Of a stretch of 64,000 nucleotides of DNA, positions 1 through 8,981 are shown piece after piece. The translations under genes and the position numbers were made by a program. Origin of the DNA: Flavobacterium supellecticarium (lineage in GTDB: Bacteria; Bacteroidota; Bacteroidia; Flavobacteriales; Flavobacteriaceae); assembly GCF_004801375.1 (NCBI RefSeq), contig NZ_SSNZ01000002.1, forward strand, positions 434,001-498,000. The letters are read 5' to 3'. The notes under the pieces were generated by a model. It was given only the letters and a program-made list of their open reading frames with translations. It ran no database searches and had not been told where the DNA came from. How positions within the stretch are numbered: the first letter of the stretch is position 1; the number at the start of each line of letters is the position of its first letter.

Positions 1-791
1 TTGGATTCATAAACTGTTGAATTTTTGGTATAATCGGTAAAGTGGGCATTCAAATTAAGTCCGATGTAAAGACGATCTTTGTAAGAGCTGGCAAAGTTAA
101 AAGCCAGTTTGCCATTATAACCCTTTGTAGTAACGTAATTCTGATGGGCATAACTTCCGGTTTGCGGAACATTGGAAACATAGTTTGGATTATCCGGATT
201 AAACGGATAGGTGCTGGTGTCGATAAGATACGTCTGATAAGCTAAATAAGCCTGTTGGTCCTGGAAACTCAACTCGTCATATCGGTAATTGTTGTCGATC
301 ACACCAACCGGTAAGCCATTGGCCTGATTCAAGAAAAACTGATCGATTGAACGGGTGCCGGTTCCTCTGTAATTAAAACTATTGTCAAAATTATTAGTAT
401 TGTCATAGGCGATACCAAAGGTGAATTTGGTCCAGCCACTGCTAAGATCCTGATTGTGGAAAACAAAGATACCACCGGCCTGATTCAGGTCGAATGAAGT
501 ATCACTATCATTTGTAGTGGTTCCGAAATAACGGGAATTACTTTTGGTGCTTAACAAATTTAGAGTAGCCGCAGCAGTGTTGTAGTTAAAGATAGCACCA
601 CCGGCCGGATTAACATGTATGGCAGACATATCGCCACCAACGGCTCCGAAAGCACCGCTCATACCGCGGAATCGGGCAGTTCCGTTTAAATTGTCCATAG
701 CATACCGCAGTCCGTCAGATGGAGCCAGCTCCTGTGCGGAGGCTATTACTGCTGATAGAGCAGTAATAGCTGTAAATATATATTTTTTCAT
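1..791 (-). CDS. OmpP1/FadL-like outer membrane transport protein (3' end cut by window)
   Basis: Read on the minus strand, the frame opens with MKKYIFTAITALSAV, a type I signal peptide ending at ASAQ, and stays open for 263 codons to the window edge, so the C-terminus is missing. The mature N-terminus contains RFRGMSGAFGAVGGD followed by a VNPAG motif. This is the pattern of the Bacteroidota OmpP1/FadL/TodX family (often labelled hemin receptor), beta-barrels that pass hydrophobic molecules across the outer membrane. The later part has alternating aromatic and polar strands. It starts 32 bp after the stop of the lipoprotein gene, so the two are probably co-transcribed. The substrate cannot be told; the haem label is conventional only. 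Confidence 0.8.
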   Translation of the reverse strand, partial: MKKYIFTAITALSAVIASAQELAPSDGLRYAMDNLNGTARFRGMSGAFGAVGGDMSAIHVNPAGGAIFNYNTAAATLNLLSTKSNSRYFGTTTNDSDTSFDLNQAGGIFVFHNQDLSSGWTKFTFGIAYDNTNNFDNSFNYRGTGTRSIDQFFLNQANGLPVGVIDNNYRYDELSFQDQQAYLAYQTYLIDTSTYPFNPDNPNYVSNVPQTGSYAHQNYVTTKGYNGKLAFNFASSYKDRLYIGLNLNAHFTDYTKNSTVYES

Positions 792-823
792 GAGGATGTA
801 CTTTTAAAACTTAGAGGATTTGA

Positions 824-1903
824 TTAACGTCTTCCGCCACCGCCGGATCTTCCACCTCCGCCGCCACCGCCGAAGCTTCCGCCACCACGGGAACCGCCAA
901 AGTTACCTCCGGAATTATAGCTTCGTGAAGGAGCAGAGTAGTTACTGTTGCTGCGGGTTCCGCTATTGTTGGAGTTATTGTAATTGTAATTACGGGTTCC
1001 TGAGCTATTATTGTTGTAATTATAATTGCGGGTTCCGGAACTGTTTGTGTTGTTGTAATCCCGTGTAGCGCCATTGTTGTAATTTCGCGTTCCGTTATTA
1101 TAGTTACGGGTTCCGTTGTTGTAATTGTTGTAATCTCTTGTTCCGGTACCGTAAGTTCGGTTAAAGTCTATATCCCTACGGCTGTTGTAATTGCGGGTTC
1201 CGGCATTATTATATCCGTATATGGAATTGTTGTAGCGTCCGTTATAGTAGGCCGATCCGCCTCTTGTTCCGCCATAATAAACACGGTTGTTGTAGTAGCC
1301 ATTGTACCATCCCGGTCCATACCAACTGTTCCAGCCCCATCCCGGTCCGTACCAGTTATTCCAACCCCATCCGTAGTTTGGACCATACCAGGAATTCCAA
1401 CCCCATCCAAGACCGATGCTCCATCCGGAACCGTAGTAACCGCCATTCCATCCCCATCCGTAATAAGGAGTGTACCAGGAATTCCAGTAACCTCTGTTCC
1501 AGTACCAGGGATCATTGTTGTATACGTTAACGGTAACATTGCTTGAATTGTCACCCCATCCGGCATATCCGGTAGCACCGGCATACTGATCGCGGTTTGT
1601 GGTTGCACTTGAGATAGAGTCCTGCTGACCTTGAGAAGCGTAATTGTCCACATCTGTAAAAATACCGTTGTTAGCATCTTTCTGAAGGTCGCTGAAGTAG
1701 TCTTTGTAATTATTGGCCTGCGCCATGTTCTGTTCGCTGTATCTGTTGTTGTAATCACTTCGCGGTCTTTCAGAACCGTAAACACCGTCATGATCGTAAT
1801 AAGACGCGTTTTGGTAAGAACCACAGGAGGATACCACAAGTCCGAAGAATCCAATTACGGCGTAAATGGATAGTTTTCTGCTGGAGAGGTAATAAGTTTT
1901 CAT
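824..1903 (-). CDS. Low-complexity Gly/Tyr/Trp/Asn-rich lipoprotein
   Basis: A 359-residue product if translation starts at MKTYYLSS. An in-frame ATG 33 bp upstream lies next to the likely -7 element and is unlikely. Residues 1-27 form a lipoprotein signal with lipobox VSSC (Cys27). The mature part has three compositional zones: a GWGWN/WYGPG repeat zone (about residues 130-205), a zone of repeated NYNN and GTRNYN units (about 240-315), and a tail nearly all Gly, Ser and Arg ending in GGGGRR. No catalytic motif is visible. A surface-exposed or periplasmic, self-associating or adhesive role would fit the composition, but that is inference. It is divergent from proS and upstream of the porin gene. 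Confidence 0.75.
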   Translation of the reverse strand: MKTYYLSSRKLSIYAVIGFFGLVVSSCGSYQNASYYDHDGVYGSERPRSDYNNRYSEQNMAQANNYKDYFSDLQKDANNGIFTDVDNYASQGQQDSISSATTNRDQYAGATGYAGWGDNSSNVTVNVYNNDPWYWNRGYWNSWYTPYYGWGWNGGYYGSGWSIGLGWGWNSWYGPNYGWGWNNWYGPGWGWNSWYGPGWYNGYYNNRVYYGGTRGGSAYYNGRYNNSIYGYNNAGTRNYNSRRDIDFNRTYGTGTRDYNNYNNGTRNYNNGTRNYNNGATRDYNNTNSSGTRNYNYNNNSSGTRNYNYNNSNNSGTRSNSNYSAPSRSYNSGGNFGGSRGGGSFGGGGGGGRSGGGGRR

Positions 1904-1933
1904 ATCTCTGGGTATTTTTATTGTTGGACAACA

Positions 1934-1941
1934 CAAAAATA
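1934..1941 (-). promoter_or_regulatory. -7 element for the lipoprotein/porin genes
   Basis: The minus strand reads TATTTTTG here, an exact match to the Bacteroidota TAnnTTTG box. Transcription would start near 1927, about 25 bp before the start codon at 1903. No clean TTG lies at the usual upstream distance. Confidence 0.5.
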
Positions 1942-1961
1942 GTTAGTTTTGTCAAACTATT
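1938..1961. repeat. Inverted repeat in the lipoprotein-proS divergent promoter region
   Basis: AATAGTT (1938-1944) and AACTATT (1955-1961) form a 7-bp inverted repeat with a 10-bp spacer, overlapping the lipoprotein -7 box. It could be an operator, but a chance match in AT-rich DNA is possible. Confidence 0.35.
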
Positions 1962-2004
1962 TAGTTAAAATAAGTAAAACAATATTTGTGCCAAACTAAT
2001 CAAA

Positions 2005-3483
2005 ATGAGTAAGAACTTAACAAAACGATCAGAGGATTATTCGAAATGGTATAACGAACTGGTTGTCAAAGCAGACCTGGCTGAGAATTCAGGAGTTAGA
2101 GGTTGTATGGTTATCAAGCCATATGGTTATGCTATTTGGGAAAAAATGCAAGCCGAATTGGATAGAATGTTTAAAGAAACAGGGCATCAGAACGCATATT
2201 TTCCGTTGTTTGTTCCTAAAAGCATGTTTGAGGCGGAAGAAAAAAATGCAGAAGGATTTGCGAAAGAGTGTGCGATTGTAACGCATTACAGACTGACAAA
2301 TGATCCTGAGAATAAAGGAAAATTAATAGTAGATCCAAATGCAAAACTGGAAGAAGAATTAATTGTTCGTCCAACCAGTGAAGCAATTATTTGGAGTACC
2401 TATAAAGGATGGGTGCAATCCTATCGTGATTTACCATTGTTAATCAATCAATGGGCGAATGTAGTGCGTTGGGAAATGAGAACGCGTTTGTTTTTGAGAA
2501 CGGCCGAATTTTTATGGCAGGAAGGACATACGGCGCATGCTACCAAACAGGAAGCATTGTCAGAGTCGGTACAAATGATGAATGTATATGCTGATTTTGT
2601 AGAAAACTTTATGGCTATTCCGGTAGTAAAAGGAATTAAAACGGAAACGGAGCGTTTTGCAGGAGCAGATGAGACTTATTGTATCGAAGCGTTAATGCAG
2701 GATGGAAAAGCATTACAGGCCGGTACGTCACACTTTTTAGGGCAAAACTTTGCCAAAGCGTTTGATGTAAAATTCTCGAATGCCGAAGGAAAACTGGAAC
2801 ATGTATGGGGAACGTCATGGGGAGTATCTACTCGTTTGATGGGAGCCTTGGTAATGACACATTCCGATGATAATGGTCTGGTGTTACCGCCAAACTTAGC
2901 GCCAATTCAGGTGGTTATTGTTCCGATTCATAGAAATGACGAGCAATTGGAAGCAATTTCGGCTCAGGTAAACGAATTGGTAAAACAATTGCGTAAACTG
3001 AAAATTGCTGTAAAATACGACGACCGTACAACGCATAAGCCAGGATGGAAATTCAATGAATATGAGTTGAAAGGAGTGCCGGTGCGAATTGCTATAGGTC
3101 CGAACGATTTGGAGAATGGAACTTATGAAATTGCCCGACGTGATACGTTGACAAAAGAAGTGGTTGCGAAAGACGGTGTTGTGACGTATATTCAGGACTT
3201 GTTGGAGACGATCCAGGAAGAAATGTTTACACGTTCCTTAGAATTCCGAAACGAGCATATAACTGAGGTAAATACGTTTGAAGAGTTTAAAGACGTGCTT
3301 GAAAATAAAACCGGATTTGTTTCGGCGCATTGGGATGGAACAGTAGAAACCGAAGAAAAGATTAAAGAGCTTACCAAAGCTACGATTCGTTGTATTCCTT
3401 TGGATAGAAAAGAAGAAGAAGGTCAGTGTGTGCTAACTGGTTCTTTATCAAAAGGTAGGGTACTTTTTGCGAAAGCGTACTAA
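2005..3483 (+). CDS. proS: Prolyl-tRNA synthetase
   Basis: The 492-residue product attaches proline to tRNA-Pro in the cytoplasm. It belongs to the short eukaryote/archaeon-like ProRS type of about 480-500 residues, without the editing insertion of the long bacterial type. Class II motif 1 lies at about residues 41-69. Motif 2 is in the [16 protein letters not shown] segment (about 150-170) and motif 3 is [12 protein letters not shown] (about 272-283). An anticodon-binding domain follows, and the C-terminal domain ends in LFAKAY as is usual for the family. A weak -7-like AATATTTG sits at 1981-1988. The two tRNA-Glu genes follow under their own promoter. Confidence 0.97.
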   Translation: MSKNLTKRSEDYSKWYNELVVKADLAENSGVRGCMVIKPYGYAIWEKMQAELDRMFKETGHQNAYFPLFVPKSMFEAEEKNAEGFAKECAIVTHYRLTNDPENKGKLIVDPNAKLEEELIVRPTSEAIIWSTYKGWVQSYRDLPLLINQWANVVRWEMRTRLFLRTAEFLWQEGHTAHATKQEALSESVQMMNVYADFVENFMAIPVVKGIKTETERFAGADETYCIEALMQDGKALQAGTSHFLGQNFAKAFDVKFSNAEGKLEHVWGTSWGVSTRLMGALVMTHSDDNGLVLPPNLAPIQVVIVPIHRNDEQLEAISAQVNELVKQLRKLKIAVKYDDRTTHKPGWKFNEYELKGVPVRIAIGPNDLENGTYEIARRDTLTKEVVAKDGVVTYIQDLLETIQEEMFTRSLEFRNEHITEVNTFEEFKDVLENKTGFVSAHWDGTVETEEKIKELTKATIRCIPLDRKEEEGQCVLTGSLSKGRVLFAKAY

Positions 3484-3512
3484 AAAAAAATCGAAAAAAA
3501 ATAGAGTTGTTC

Positions 3513-3542
3513 TTGCGAGATTGAAAAAATGTTGTACTTTTG
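3513..3542 (+). promoter_or_regulatory. Promoter of the tRNA-Glu pair
   Basis: TTG (3513-3515), 19 bp, then TACTTTTG (3535-3542): a full Bacteroidota promoter with consensus -33 and -7 boxes. It lies 21 bp upstream of the first tRNA-Glu. Confidence 0.7.
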
Positions 3543-3563
3543 CATCCGCAATAAAGCAATAAA

Positions 3564-3635
3564 GGTCCGTTCGTCTAGGGGTTAGGACGCCAGGTTTTCA
3601 TCCTGGTAACAGGGGTTCGATTCCCCTACGGACTA
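3564..3635 (+). tRNA. tRNA-Glu (anticodon UUC), first copy
   Basis: 72 nt. The 7-bp acceptor stem GGTCCGT/ACGGACT has a G-U pair at its end. The anticodon stem is CCAGG/CCTGG with loop TTTTCAT, giving anticodon TTC. The T arm is AGGGG-TTCGATT-CCCCT and the discriminator base is A. The 3' CCA is not encoded (CGA follows), so a CCA-adding enzyme is needed. Confidence 0.96.
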
Positions 3636-3679
3636 CGAAAAAAGTATTACACGGATAATACGAAATTTATTGGAATAAT

Positions 3680-3751
3680 GGTCCGTTCGTCTAGGGGTTA
3701 GGACGCCAGGTTTTCATCCTGGTAACAGGGGTTCGATTCCCCTACGGACTA
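3680..3751 (+). tRNA. tRNA-Glu (anticodon UUC), second copy
   Basis: Identical over all 72 nt to the copy at 3564-3635, 44 nt downstream of it, and also without encoded CCA. The identity continues into the 3' flank (CGAAAAAA). No separate promoter is evident, so both are probably cut from one precursor, possibly read through into rpsT. Confidence 0.96.
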
Positions 3752-3791
3752 CGAAAAAAAAATGTAAAAAGACTTAATCAATTTTAAGAAA

Positions 3792-4046
3792 ATGGCAAAT
3801 CATAAGTCGGCTTTAAAAAGAATCAGAAGCAACGAAAAGAAAAGAGTATTAAATAGATACCAACATAAAACTACACGTAACGCGATCAAAGCTTTACGTT
3901 TAGCAACTGATAAGGCAGAAGCGTCAGCTAAATTATCTGCTGTTATCTCAATGATTGATAAGTTAGCTAAGAAAAATGTTATCCATGATAACAAAGCTTC
4001 TAACTTGAAATCTAAATTAACGAAGCACGTTGCTAAATTAGCTTAA
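3792..4046 (+). CDS. rpsT: 30S ribosomal protein S20
   Basis: The 84-residue basic protein starts [17 protein letters not shown], the typical S20 N-terminus, and has the helical lysine/alanine-rich composition and length of the family. It binds 16S rRNA early in small-subunit assembly. The gene starts 40 bp after the second tRNA-Glu and is closed by a strong terminator, so it may share a transcript with the tRNAs. Confidence 0.96.
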   Translation: MANHKSALKRIRSNEKKRVLNRYQHKTTRNAIKALRLATDKAEASAKLSAVISMIDKLAKKNVIHDNKASNLKSKLTKHVAKLA

Positions 4047-4072
4047 GCTAATTGAAACACGATATAAAAACC

Positions 4073-4099
4073 AAGCTCTCTTTGACGAGAGCTTTTTTT
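4073..4099 (+). terminator. Rho-independent terminator of rpsT
   Basis: AAGCTCTC, a 6-nt loop, GAGAGCTT and then a T run. Confidence 0.85.
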
Positions 4100-4193
4100 G
4101 TTGTTATTATTTTGTTATTTTTTGCTAACTACTTAAAAATTAGCGTGTTTATATAAAAAATAAATTGTAATTTCGCACCCTCAAAAATTATTT

Positions 4194-5993
4194 ATGACTT
4201 CTATCAGAAACATTGCGATTATCGCTCACGTTGACCACGGTAAGACAACTTTGGTTGACAAAATCATGTATCACTGTCAGTTATTCCGTGAAAACGAGAA
4301 TACCGGAGACTTAATTCTTGACAACAACGATTTGGAACGTGAAAGAGGGATCACAATTACCTCTAAAAACGTATCGGTGACCTACAAAGGGACAAAGATT
4401 AACATTATCGATACTCCGGGCCACGCCGATTTTGGTGGAGAAGTAGAACGAGTATTAAACATGGCTGATGGTGTGTTGTTGTTGGTGGATGCCTTCGAAG
4501 GACCAATGCCGCAAACACGTTTCGTATTACAGAAAGCAATCGACTTAGGGTTAAAGCCATGTGTGGTTGTAAACAAAGTGGATAAAGAAAACTGTACTCC
4601 GGAAGAAGTTCATGAAAAAGTATTTGATTTAATGTTTGAATTAGGAGCAGAAGAATGGCAGTTGGATTTCCCAACGGTTTATGGTTCTGCTAAAAATAAC
4701 TGGATGTCGACCGACTGGAAAAATCAGACGGAAAACATCGAGCCTTTATTGGATATGGTGTTGGAACACATTCCGGCTCCAAAAGTATCAGAAGGAACGC
4801 CGCAGATGTTGATCACTTCTTTGGATTTCTCAAGCTTTACCGGACGTATCGCTATCGGACGTTTACAAAGAGGAGAATTAAGAGAAGGAATGAACGTGTC
4901 TTTGGTAAAGCGTGATGGAAAAGTAATCAAATCTAAGATTAAAGAATTACACGTTTTTGAAGGAATCGGAAGACGTAAAATCGATCAGGTTGTAGCAGGT
5001 GATATTTGTGCGATCGTAGGATTGGAAGGATTTGAAATCGGAGATACTGTTGCTGATTTTGAAAATCCGGAAGCATTGGCAACTATCGCAATCGATGAGC
5101 CAACAATGAGTATGTTGTTTACGATTAACGATTCGCCATTCTTTGGTAAAGAAGGGAAATTTGTAACTTCCCGTCACATTAAAGACAGATTGACTAAAGA
5201 GTTAGAGAAAAACTTAGCATTACGTGTTAATGAAACCAATAGTGCTGATAAATTTTTGGTTTTCGGACGTGGTGTACTACACTTATCGGTATTAATCGAA
5301 ACAATGCGTCGTGAAGGATACGAATTGCAAATCGGACAGCCACAGGTAATCATCAAAGAAATTGATGGTGTAAAATGTGAACCGGTTGAAGAATTAACAA
5401 TCGACTTGCCGGAAAACCTTTCAGGAAGAGCGGTAGAATTCGTAACCTTACGTAAAGGAGAAATGTTGAGTATGGAGCCAAAAGGTGACCGTATGATCAT
5501 TAAATTCTATATTCCATCACGAGGAATTATCGGATTGCGTAACCAATTGCTAACGGCTACGGCTGGTGAAGCAATTATGGCGCACCGATTCCTGGAATAC
5601 CAACCGTTTAAAGGTGAAATCGCAGGACGTATCAATGGATCGTTAATTTCGATGGAAAACGGTAAAGCAATTCCATATTCAATCGATAAATTGCAGGATC
5701 GTGGTAAATTCTTCGTTGATCCAAACGAGGATATCTATGAAGGTCAGGTGATCGGTGAGAACTCTCGTGGTGATGATATGGTGGTAAACGTAACCAAAAC
5801 GAAAAAATTAACCAACGTGCGTTCTTCCGGAGCAGATGATAAAGCCCGAATTATTCCGGCAATTAAATTCTCTTTAGAAGAAGCGTTAGAATACATCCAA
5901 AAAGATGAGTATGTAGAGGTAACACCAAAATCATTACGTCTTCGTAAGATCTATTTGAACGAAAATGATAGAAAACGATTTAAAATCGACTAA
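4194..5993 (+). CDS. typA: Ribosome-binding GTPase TypA/BipA
   Basis: The 599-residue translational GTPase has G1 AHVDHGKTT (about residues 10-18), switch I GITI, G3 DTPGHADF, G4 NKVDKE and G5 SAKN. EF-G-like domains II, III and V and the BipA-specific C-terminal domain follow. The length matches the family (about 600-615). BipA binds the 70S ribosome and helps 50S assembly and growth under cold or stress. The sequence TAATTTCG about 20 bp upstream may be a weak -7 box. Two back-to-back hairpins separate it from the convergent DUF349 gene. Confidence 0.96.
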   Translation: MTSIRNIAIIAHVDHGKTTLVDKIMYHCQLFRENENTGDLILDNNDLERERGITITSKNVSVTYKGTKINIIDTPGHADFGGEVERVLNMADGVLLLVDAFEGPMPQTRFVLQKAIDLGLKPCVVVNKVDKENCTPEEVHEKVFDLMFELGAEEWQLDFPTVYGSAKNNWMSTDWKNQTENIEPLLDMVLEHIPAPKVSEGTPQMLITSLDFSSFTGRIAIGRLQRGELREGMNVSLVKRDGKVIKSKIKELHVFEGIGRRKIDQVVAGDICAIVGLEGFEIGDTVADFENPEALATIAIDEPTMSMLFTINDSPFFGKEGKFVTSRHIKDRLTKELEKNLALRVNETNSADKFLVFGRGVLHLSVLIETMRREGYELQIGQPQVIIKEIDGVKCEPVEELTIDLPENLSGRAVEFVTLRKGEMLSMEPKGDRMIIKFYIPSRGIIGLRNQLLTATAGEAIMAHRFLEYQPFKGEIAGRINGSLISMENGKAIPYSIDKLQDRGKFFVDPNEDIYEGQVIGENSRGDDMVVNVTKTKKLTNVRSSGADDKARIIPAIKFSLEEALEYIQKDEYVEVTPKSLRLRKIYLNENDRKRFKID

Positions 5994-6005
5994 TCATAAA
6001 AATAT

Positions 6006-6031
6006 AAAACCGCTTTTAAAGCGGTTTTTTT
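6006..6031 (+). terminator. Terminator of typA
   Basis: AAAACCGCTTT and AAAGCGGTTTT form an almost loopless perfect palindrome followed by T residues. Confidence 0.8.
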
Positions 6032-6040
6032 ATAGCTATA

Positions 6041-6067
6041 AAAAAGACCGGATTTCCGGTCTTTTTT
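6041..6067. terminator. Bidirectional terminator between typA and the DUF349 gene
   Basis: GACCGGA/TCCGGTC hairpin with an A run on the left and a T run on the right, so it can stop transcription from both sides. Confidence 0.8.
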
Positions 6068-6071
6068 GTAT

Positions 6072-7964
6072 TTATTCCTGTTGTTTTAAACTGCGAATTT
6101 GTTTTAACTTATCTTTCCAGGTTTTTAATTCTTCTTTATGGCGATCAATGTTTTTGTTGATCTCTTTGATAAACGGATTGTCGGCCTTGGCATTGGAAAT
6201 AAACTGAATGTTGTTTTCCAATTGGAAGATTTCGCCTTGAACTTCGTCAATCTTACGCATGATAAAGATTTGCTCGTTTTCCAGTTTTCGGGAGTCATCA
6301 CTATCGGCCAATTGCTCCAAACGGTTGTTGAATTTCACCATTTCGGCTTCTTTTTTCGATAAGCTTAACTTGTCAAACAAAGCATCCAGTATTTTGTTGA
6401 ATTTGCCTTCGATATGTCGACGGGCGTGTGGTACGCGTCCAAAGCCTTTCCAGTTCTCGATATGTAGTTTAATCGCATCAAGATCGGCTTTGTGTTCACC
6501 GCTCAACTGGAAATCTTTTAATTGCTCCAGATAGTCCTTTTTCTTTTCAAAGGCTTCGATTTCTTCCGAATTGGCTTCGTTGCGTTTGGCATGCAATCGG
6601 TCGAAATAATGATTACAAGCGTCTTTAAAGTCTTTCCAGATGCTGTCTGAGTATTTGCGCGGTACATGTCCGATCTTCTTCCATTCTTCCTGTATTTGCT
6701 TCATGATCGGGGTTGTAACATTAAAATCTTCGTTGTCTTTTAACGAATTGGCTTTTTCGACCAAAGCCAGTTTTTTATTCAGGTTATCCTGTTGGTCTTT
6801 TTTGATGTCTTTATAGAACGAGTTCTTCTGAGCGTTAAAATTGCGAACAGCATTTTTAAAAGCGGTCCAGGTGTCTTCGTTTACTTCCTGAGGCACTTTT
6901 CCGGTTTGGAAAAAAGCCGTTCGTAAAGCTTCGATTTTTTCAATCTGACCTTGCCATGCACTGTGAGCGGTAATAGTTTCGTTGGAAACAGCTTCAATTT
7001 GTGCGATGATTTCCTTTTTCTTAGCCAGATTTTCTTCTTCTTTTTCTTTGGCTTTGGCTACCAGTGCTTCCCGTTTGTCGTGTAACTGACGGGTTAGTTC
7101 GCTAAATTTATTCCATAATTCCTCACGGTGTTCGCGGGATACGGGGCCAATTTCTTCTTTCCAGATTTTATGTAGCGATTGTAATTCGCGGAAAGCTTTG
7201 GTTACATCGCTTTCGTTTACCAATTCTTCAACGCGTGCAATGATTTTTTGTTTTTGTTCCAGATTGTGTTTGAAATCCAAGTCACGTGCTTCACGATCCA
7301 AATGCAGGTGGTCGTAAAAACGCTCGATATGGAAATGGAAATTATTCCATACGTGGTTGTATTTGTCACGCGGGATCGGGCCGGCATTTTTCCAACGCTC
7401 ACGCAATTCATTTACACTTTTTAGCGTATCCTGAATACTTTCTCCCGGGTTGTCGATCAGACTTTTCAGTTCTTCAATAATCGCCTGACGAACATCCAGA
7501 TTGTGTTTCAGGTTGTTTTGAAGCTGTTTGAAGTGCTGATTTTTTAAGTCTTTATAGTGATTGTAAATAGAGTCGAATTTGTTTTTTAACGGATAGTGAT
7601 AGTCAAAACCGGTCACATCAGCGTTATTTTCATGGCTGTATTCATCTCTTTTCTCATCGATAAAGTGATGGTATTTGTCCATAAAATCTTTTCTGATTTC
7701 CTCTACGTGGTTTCGGATGGATACCACCTTCTGATTGGCAACCAGTTTTTCAAGTTCGGCAACCAATTCCTCCATAGACATGGCTTCATAGTGAAGCATC
7801 GGGATATCATGACCTTCGGAAATGGCATCGTCTTCGCCTTCCTCGGCATTGGAATTCTCGATGGCTTCTATGGCAGATTGTTCTGCAGTTGGAACGGTTT
7901 CTTCGCCTTTAATTTGTTCCTGTCCGTCTGCCTCTGGCAGGTTATCATTCTTTTCTTCTAACAT
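6072..7964 (-). CDS. DUF349-repeat coiled-coil protein
   Basis: A 630-residue, highly charged, mostly helical protein with no signal peptide or membrane segment. Five DUF349 repeats can be seen, each with the W-K-x-x-G-x-V/I-P-R pattern followed by W-x-x-F: RWKNAGPIPRDKY, IWKEEIGPVSREH, FFQTGKVPQEV, EWKKIGHVPRKYS and NWKGFGRVPHARR. The acidic N-terminus ends near the first coiled coil. I chose the start MLEEKND because a promoter-like TTG-N20-TATCTTTC at 7999-8029 would begin the transcript too close to the other ATG at 7988. The biochemical role of the family is not established. Confidence 0.88.
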   Translation of the reverse strand: MLEEKNDNLPEADGQEQIKGEETVPTAEQSAIEAIENSNAEEGEDDAISEGHDIPMLHYEAMSMEELVAELEKLVANQKVVSIRNHVEEIRKDFMDKYHHFIDEKRDEYSHENNADVTGFDYHYPLKNKFDSIYNHYKDLKNQHFKQLQNNLKHNLDVRQAIIEELKSLIDNPGESIQDTLKSVNELRERWKNAGPIPRDKYNHVWNNFHFHIERFYDHLHLDREARDLDFKHNLEQKQKIIARVEELVNESDVTKAFRELQSLHKIWKEEIGPVSREHREELWNKFSELTRQLHDKREALVAKAKEKEEENLAKKKEIIAQIEAVSNETITAHSAWQGQIEKIEALRTAFFQTGKVPQEVNEDTWTAFKNAVRNFNAQKNSFYKDIKKDQQDNLNKKLALVEKANSLKDNEDFNVTTPIMKQIQEEWKKIGHVPRKYSDSIWKDFKDACNHYFDRLHAKRNEANSEEIEAFEKKKDYLEQLKDFQLSGEHKADLDAIKLHIENWKGFGRVPHARRHIEGKFNKILDALFDKLSLSKKEAEMVKFNNRLEQLADSDDSRKLENEQIFIMRKIDEVQGEIFQLENNIQFISNAKADNPFIKEINKNIDRHKEELKTWKDKLKQIRSLKQQE

Positions 7965-7998
7965 TGTTGAAATGCTTAAGTTTAACATTAATTGAGTG

Positions 7999-8029
7999 GA
8001 AAGATACTAAAAGCATACGGAAAAGGCAA
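7999..8029 (-). promoter_or_regulatory. Likely promoter of the DUF349 gene
   Basis: On the minus strand: TTG, 20 bp, then TATCTTTC (one mismatch to TAnnTTTG). Confidence 0.5.
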
Positions 8030-8120
8030 AAGAAAAATGGGATAAAGTGCGTATTTTTTGCTGTAAACCGATAATTGATGTCAGTTTTTTTGCACTTTTG
8101 GAAGTGCTGTAATCAAAAGC

Positions 8121-8153
8121 AAAAAAATAAAGACGGTTAAAAAGCCGTCTTTA
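8121..8153 (-). terminator. Terminator of aroE
   Basis: AAAGACGG/CCGTCTTT hairpin overlapping the aroE stop codon, followed on the minus strand by a 7-T run. Confidence 0.8.
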
Positions 8154-8909
8154 TTTTTGTTTTTCTGTCCAGATCTCCCAGGCTTTTTCCGCCTGAAAAA
8201 CGAGCATTTCGTAGCCATTTTTAATTTTGGCTCCATGAGATCGCGCTCGTTTTAAGAATTCGGTTTCTTCGGGATTATAAACCAGATCAAACGCAATGTG
8301 TTTGTCGGTAAAAAGGGAGTAATCCAGTTCCGGACAATCCTGTATATTCGGAAATGTGCCTAGTGGCGTGGTGTTGATAATGATTTGATATTCGTTAAAA
8401 AGAGTATCGTTCAGTTCGCTATACGAATATTCACATTCGGTGGCATTCCGTGAAACGAAGTCGTATTCAATTTTTAATTTCTGTAACGCGTAGGCTACGG
8501 CTTTACTGGCACCGCCTGTTCCCAGAATAAGGGCTTTTTGGTGGTGTTTTTTAAGCATCGGTTTTAAGGCTTTTTTAAAACCGTAAAAATCGGTGTTATA
8601 GCCTTTCGTTTCGCCTTTTTTGGTAATACGAATGGTATTTACGGCACCAATTACGGCTGCATTTTTAGAAAGTTTGCCTAAAAACGGAATTACAGCCTCT
8701 TTATACGGAATGGTAACGTTCATTCCTTTCAGGTTTTTAGTTTCGGAAAGGATAGTGGGAAATGCTTCGATAGTAGCGATATCAAAATTGACATAACTAT
8801 GGTTGTTAAGTCCGAGGTTCTCGAATTTTTCGGTAAAATATTTTTTAGAAAATGAATAACTGATGTTTTTTCCGACTAAGCCGAATTTCCTTTTCTTAAC
8901 TTTTTTCAT
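8151..8909 (-). CDS. aroE: Shikimate dehydrogenase
   Basis: The 252-residue enzyme reduces 3-dehydroshikimate to shikimate with NADPH in aromatic amino acid synthesis. The substrate domain shows FGLVGKNISYSFSK near the N-terminus and MNVTIPYKE with the catalytic Lys. The nucleotide site is GTGGASKAVAYAL, followed by NTTPLG and a YNPEETEFL segment, all normal for AroE. At about 250 residues it is slightly shorter than the E. coli enzyme. A terminator-like hairpin ends only a few bases before its start codon, so it is expressed either from a promoter inside the hairpin region or by read-through from the TPR gene. Confidence 0.94.
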   Translation of the reverse strand: MKKVKKRKFGLVGKNISYSFSKKYFTEKFENLGLNNHSYVNFDIATIEAFPTILSETKNLKGMNVTIPYKEAVIPFLGKLSKNAAVIGAVNTIRITKKGETKGYNTDFYGFKKALKPMLKKHHQKALILGTGGASKAVAYALQKLKIEYDFVSRNATECEYSYSELNDTLFNEYQIIINTTPLGTFPNIQDCPELDYSLFTDKHIAFDLVYNPEETEFLKRARSHGAKIKNGYEMLVFQAEKAWEIWTEKQK

Positions 8910-8912
8910 AAT

Positions 8913-8945
8913 AAAAAACGGTTAATTAAATGAATCAATTAACCG
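8913..8945 (-). terminator. Terminator-like hairpin directly upstream of aroE
   Basis: On the minus strand CGGTTAATT, a 9-nt loop, AATTAACCG, then GTTTTTTATT running into the aroE start. It would end transcripts of the TPR gene and may attenuate aroE. Confidence 0.65.
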
Positions 8946-8981
8946 TAAAGATACTGGTAAAATATGGTATTTGGATGCGTC

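Noticed and set aside
1168..1854. 228-codon minus-strand frame and plus-strand frames across the lipoprotein gene
   Set aside because: They are out-of-frame shadows. Repeat DNA with few stop codons keeps other frames open, and the translations show no signal or motif.
3564..3751. Twin tRNA genes as a possible integration (attachment) site
   Set aside because: There is no integrase and no partial tRNA copy beyond the pair. The neighbours are ordinary core genes, so a tandem duplication is simpler.
7596..7961. 121-codon plus-strand frame antisense to the DUF349 gene
   Set aside because: It lies wholly inside the real gene, has no start context and no recognisable motif.
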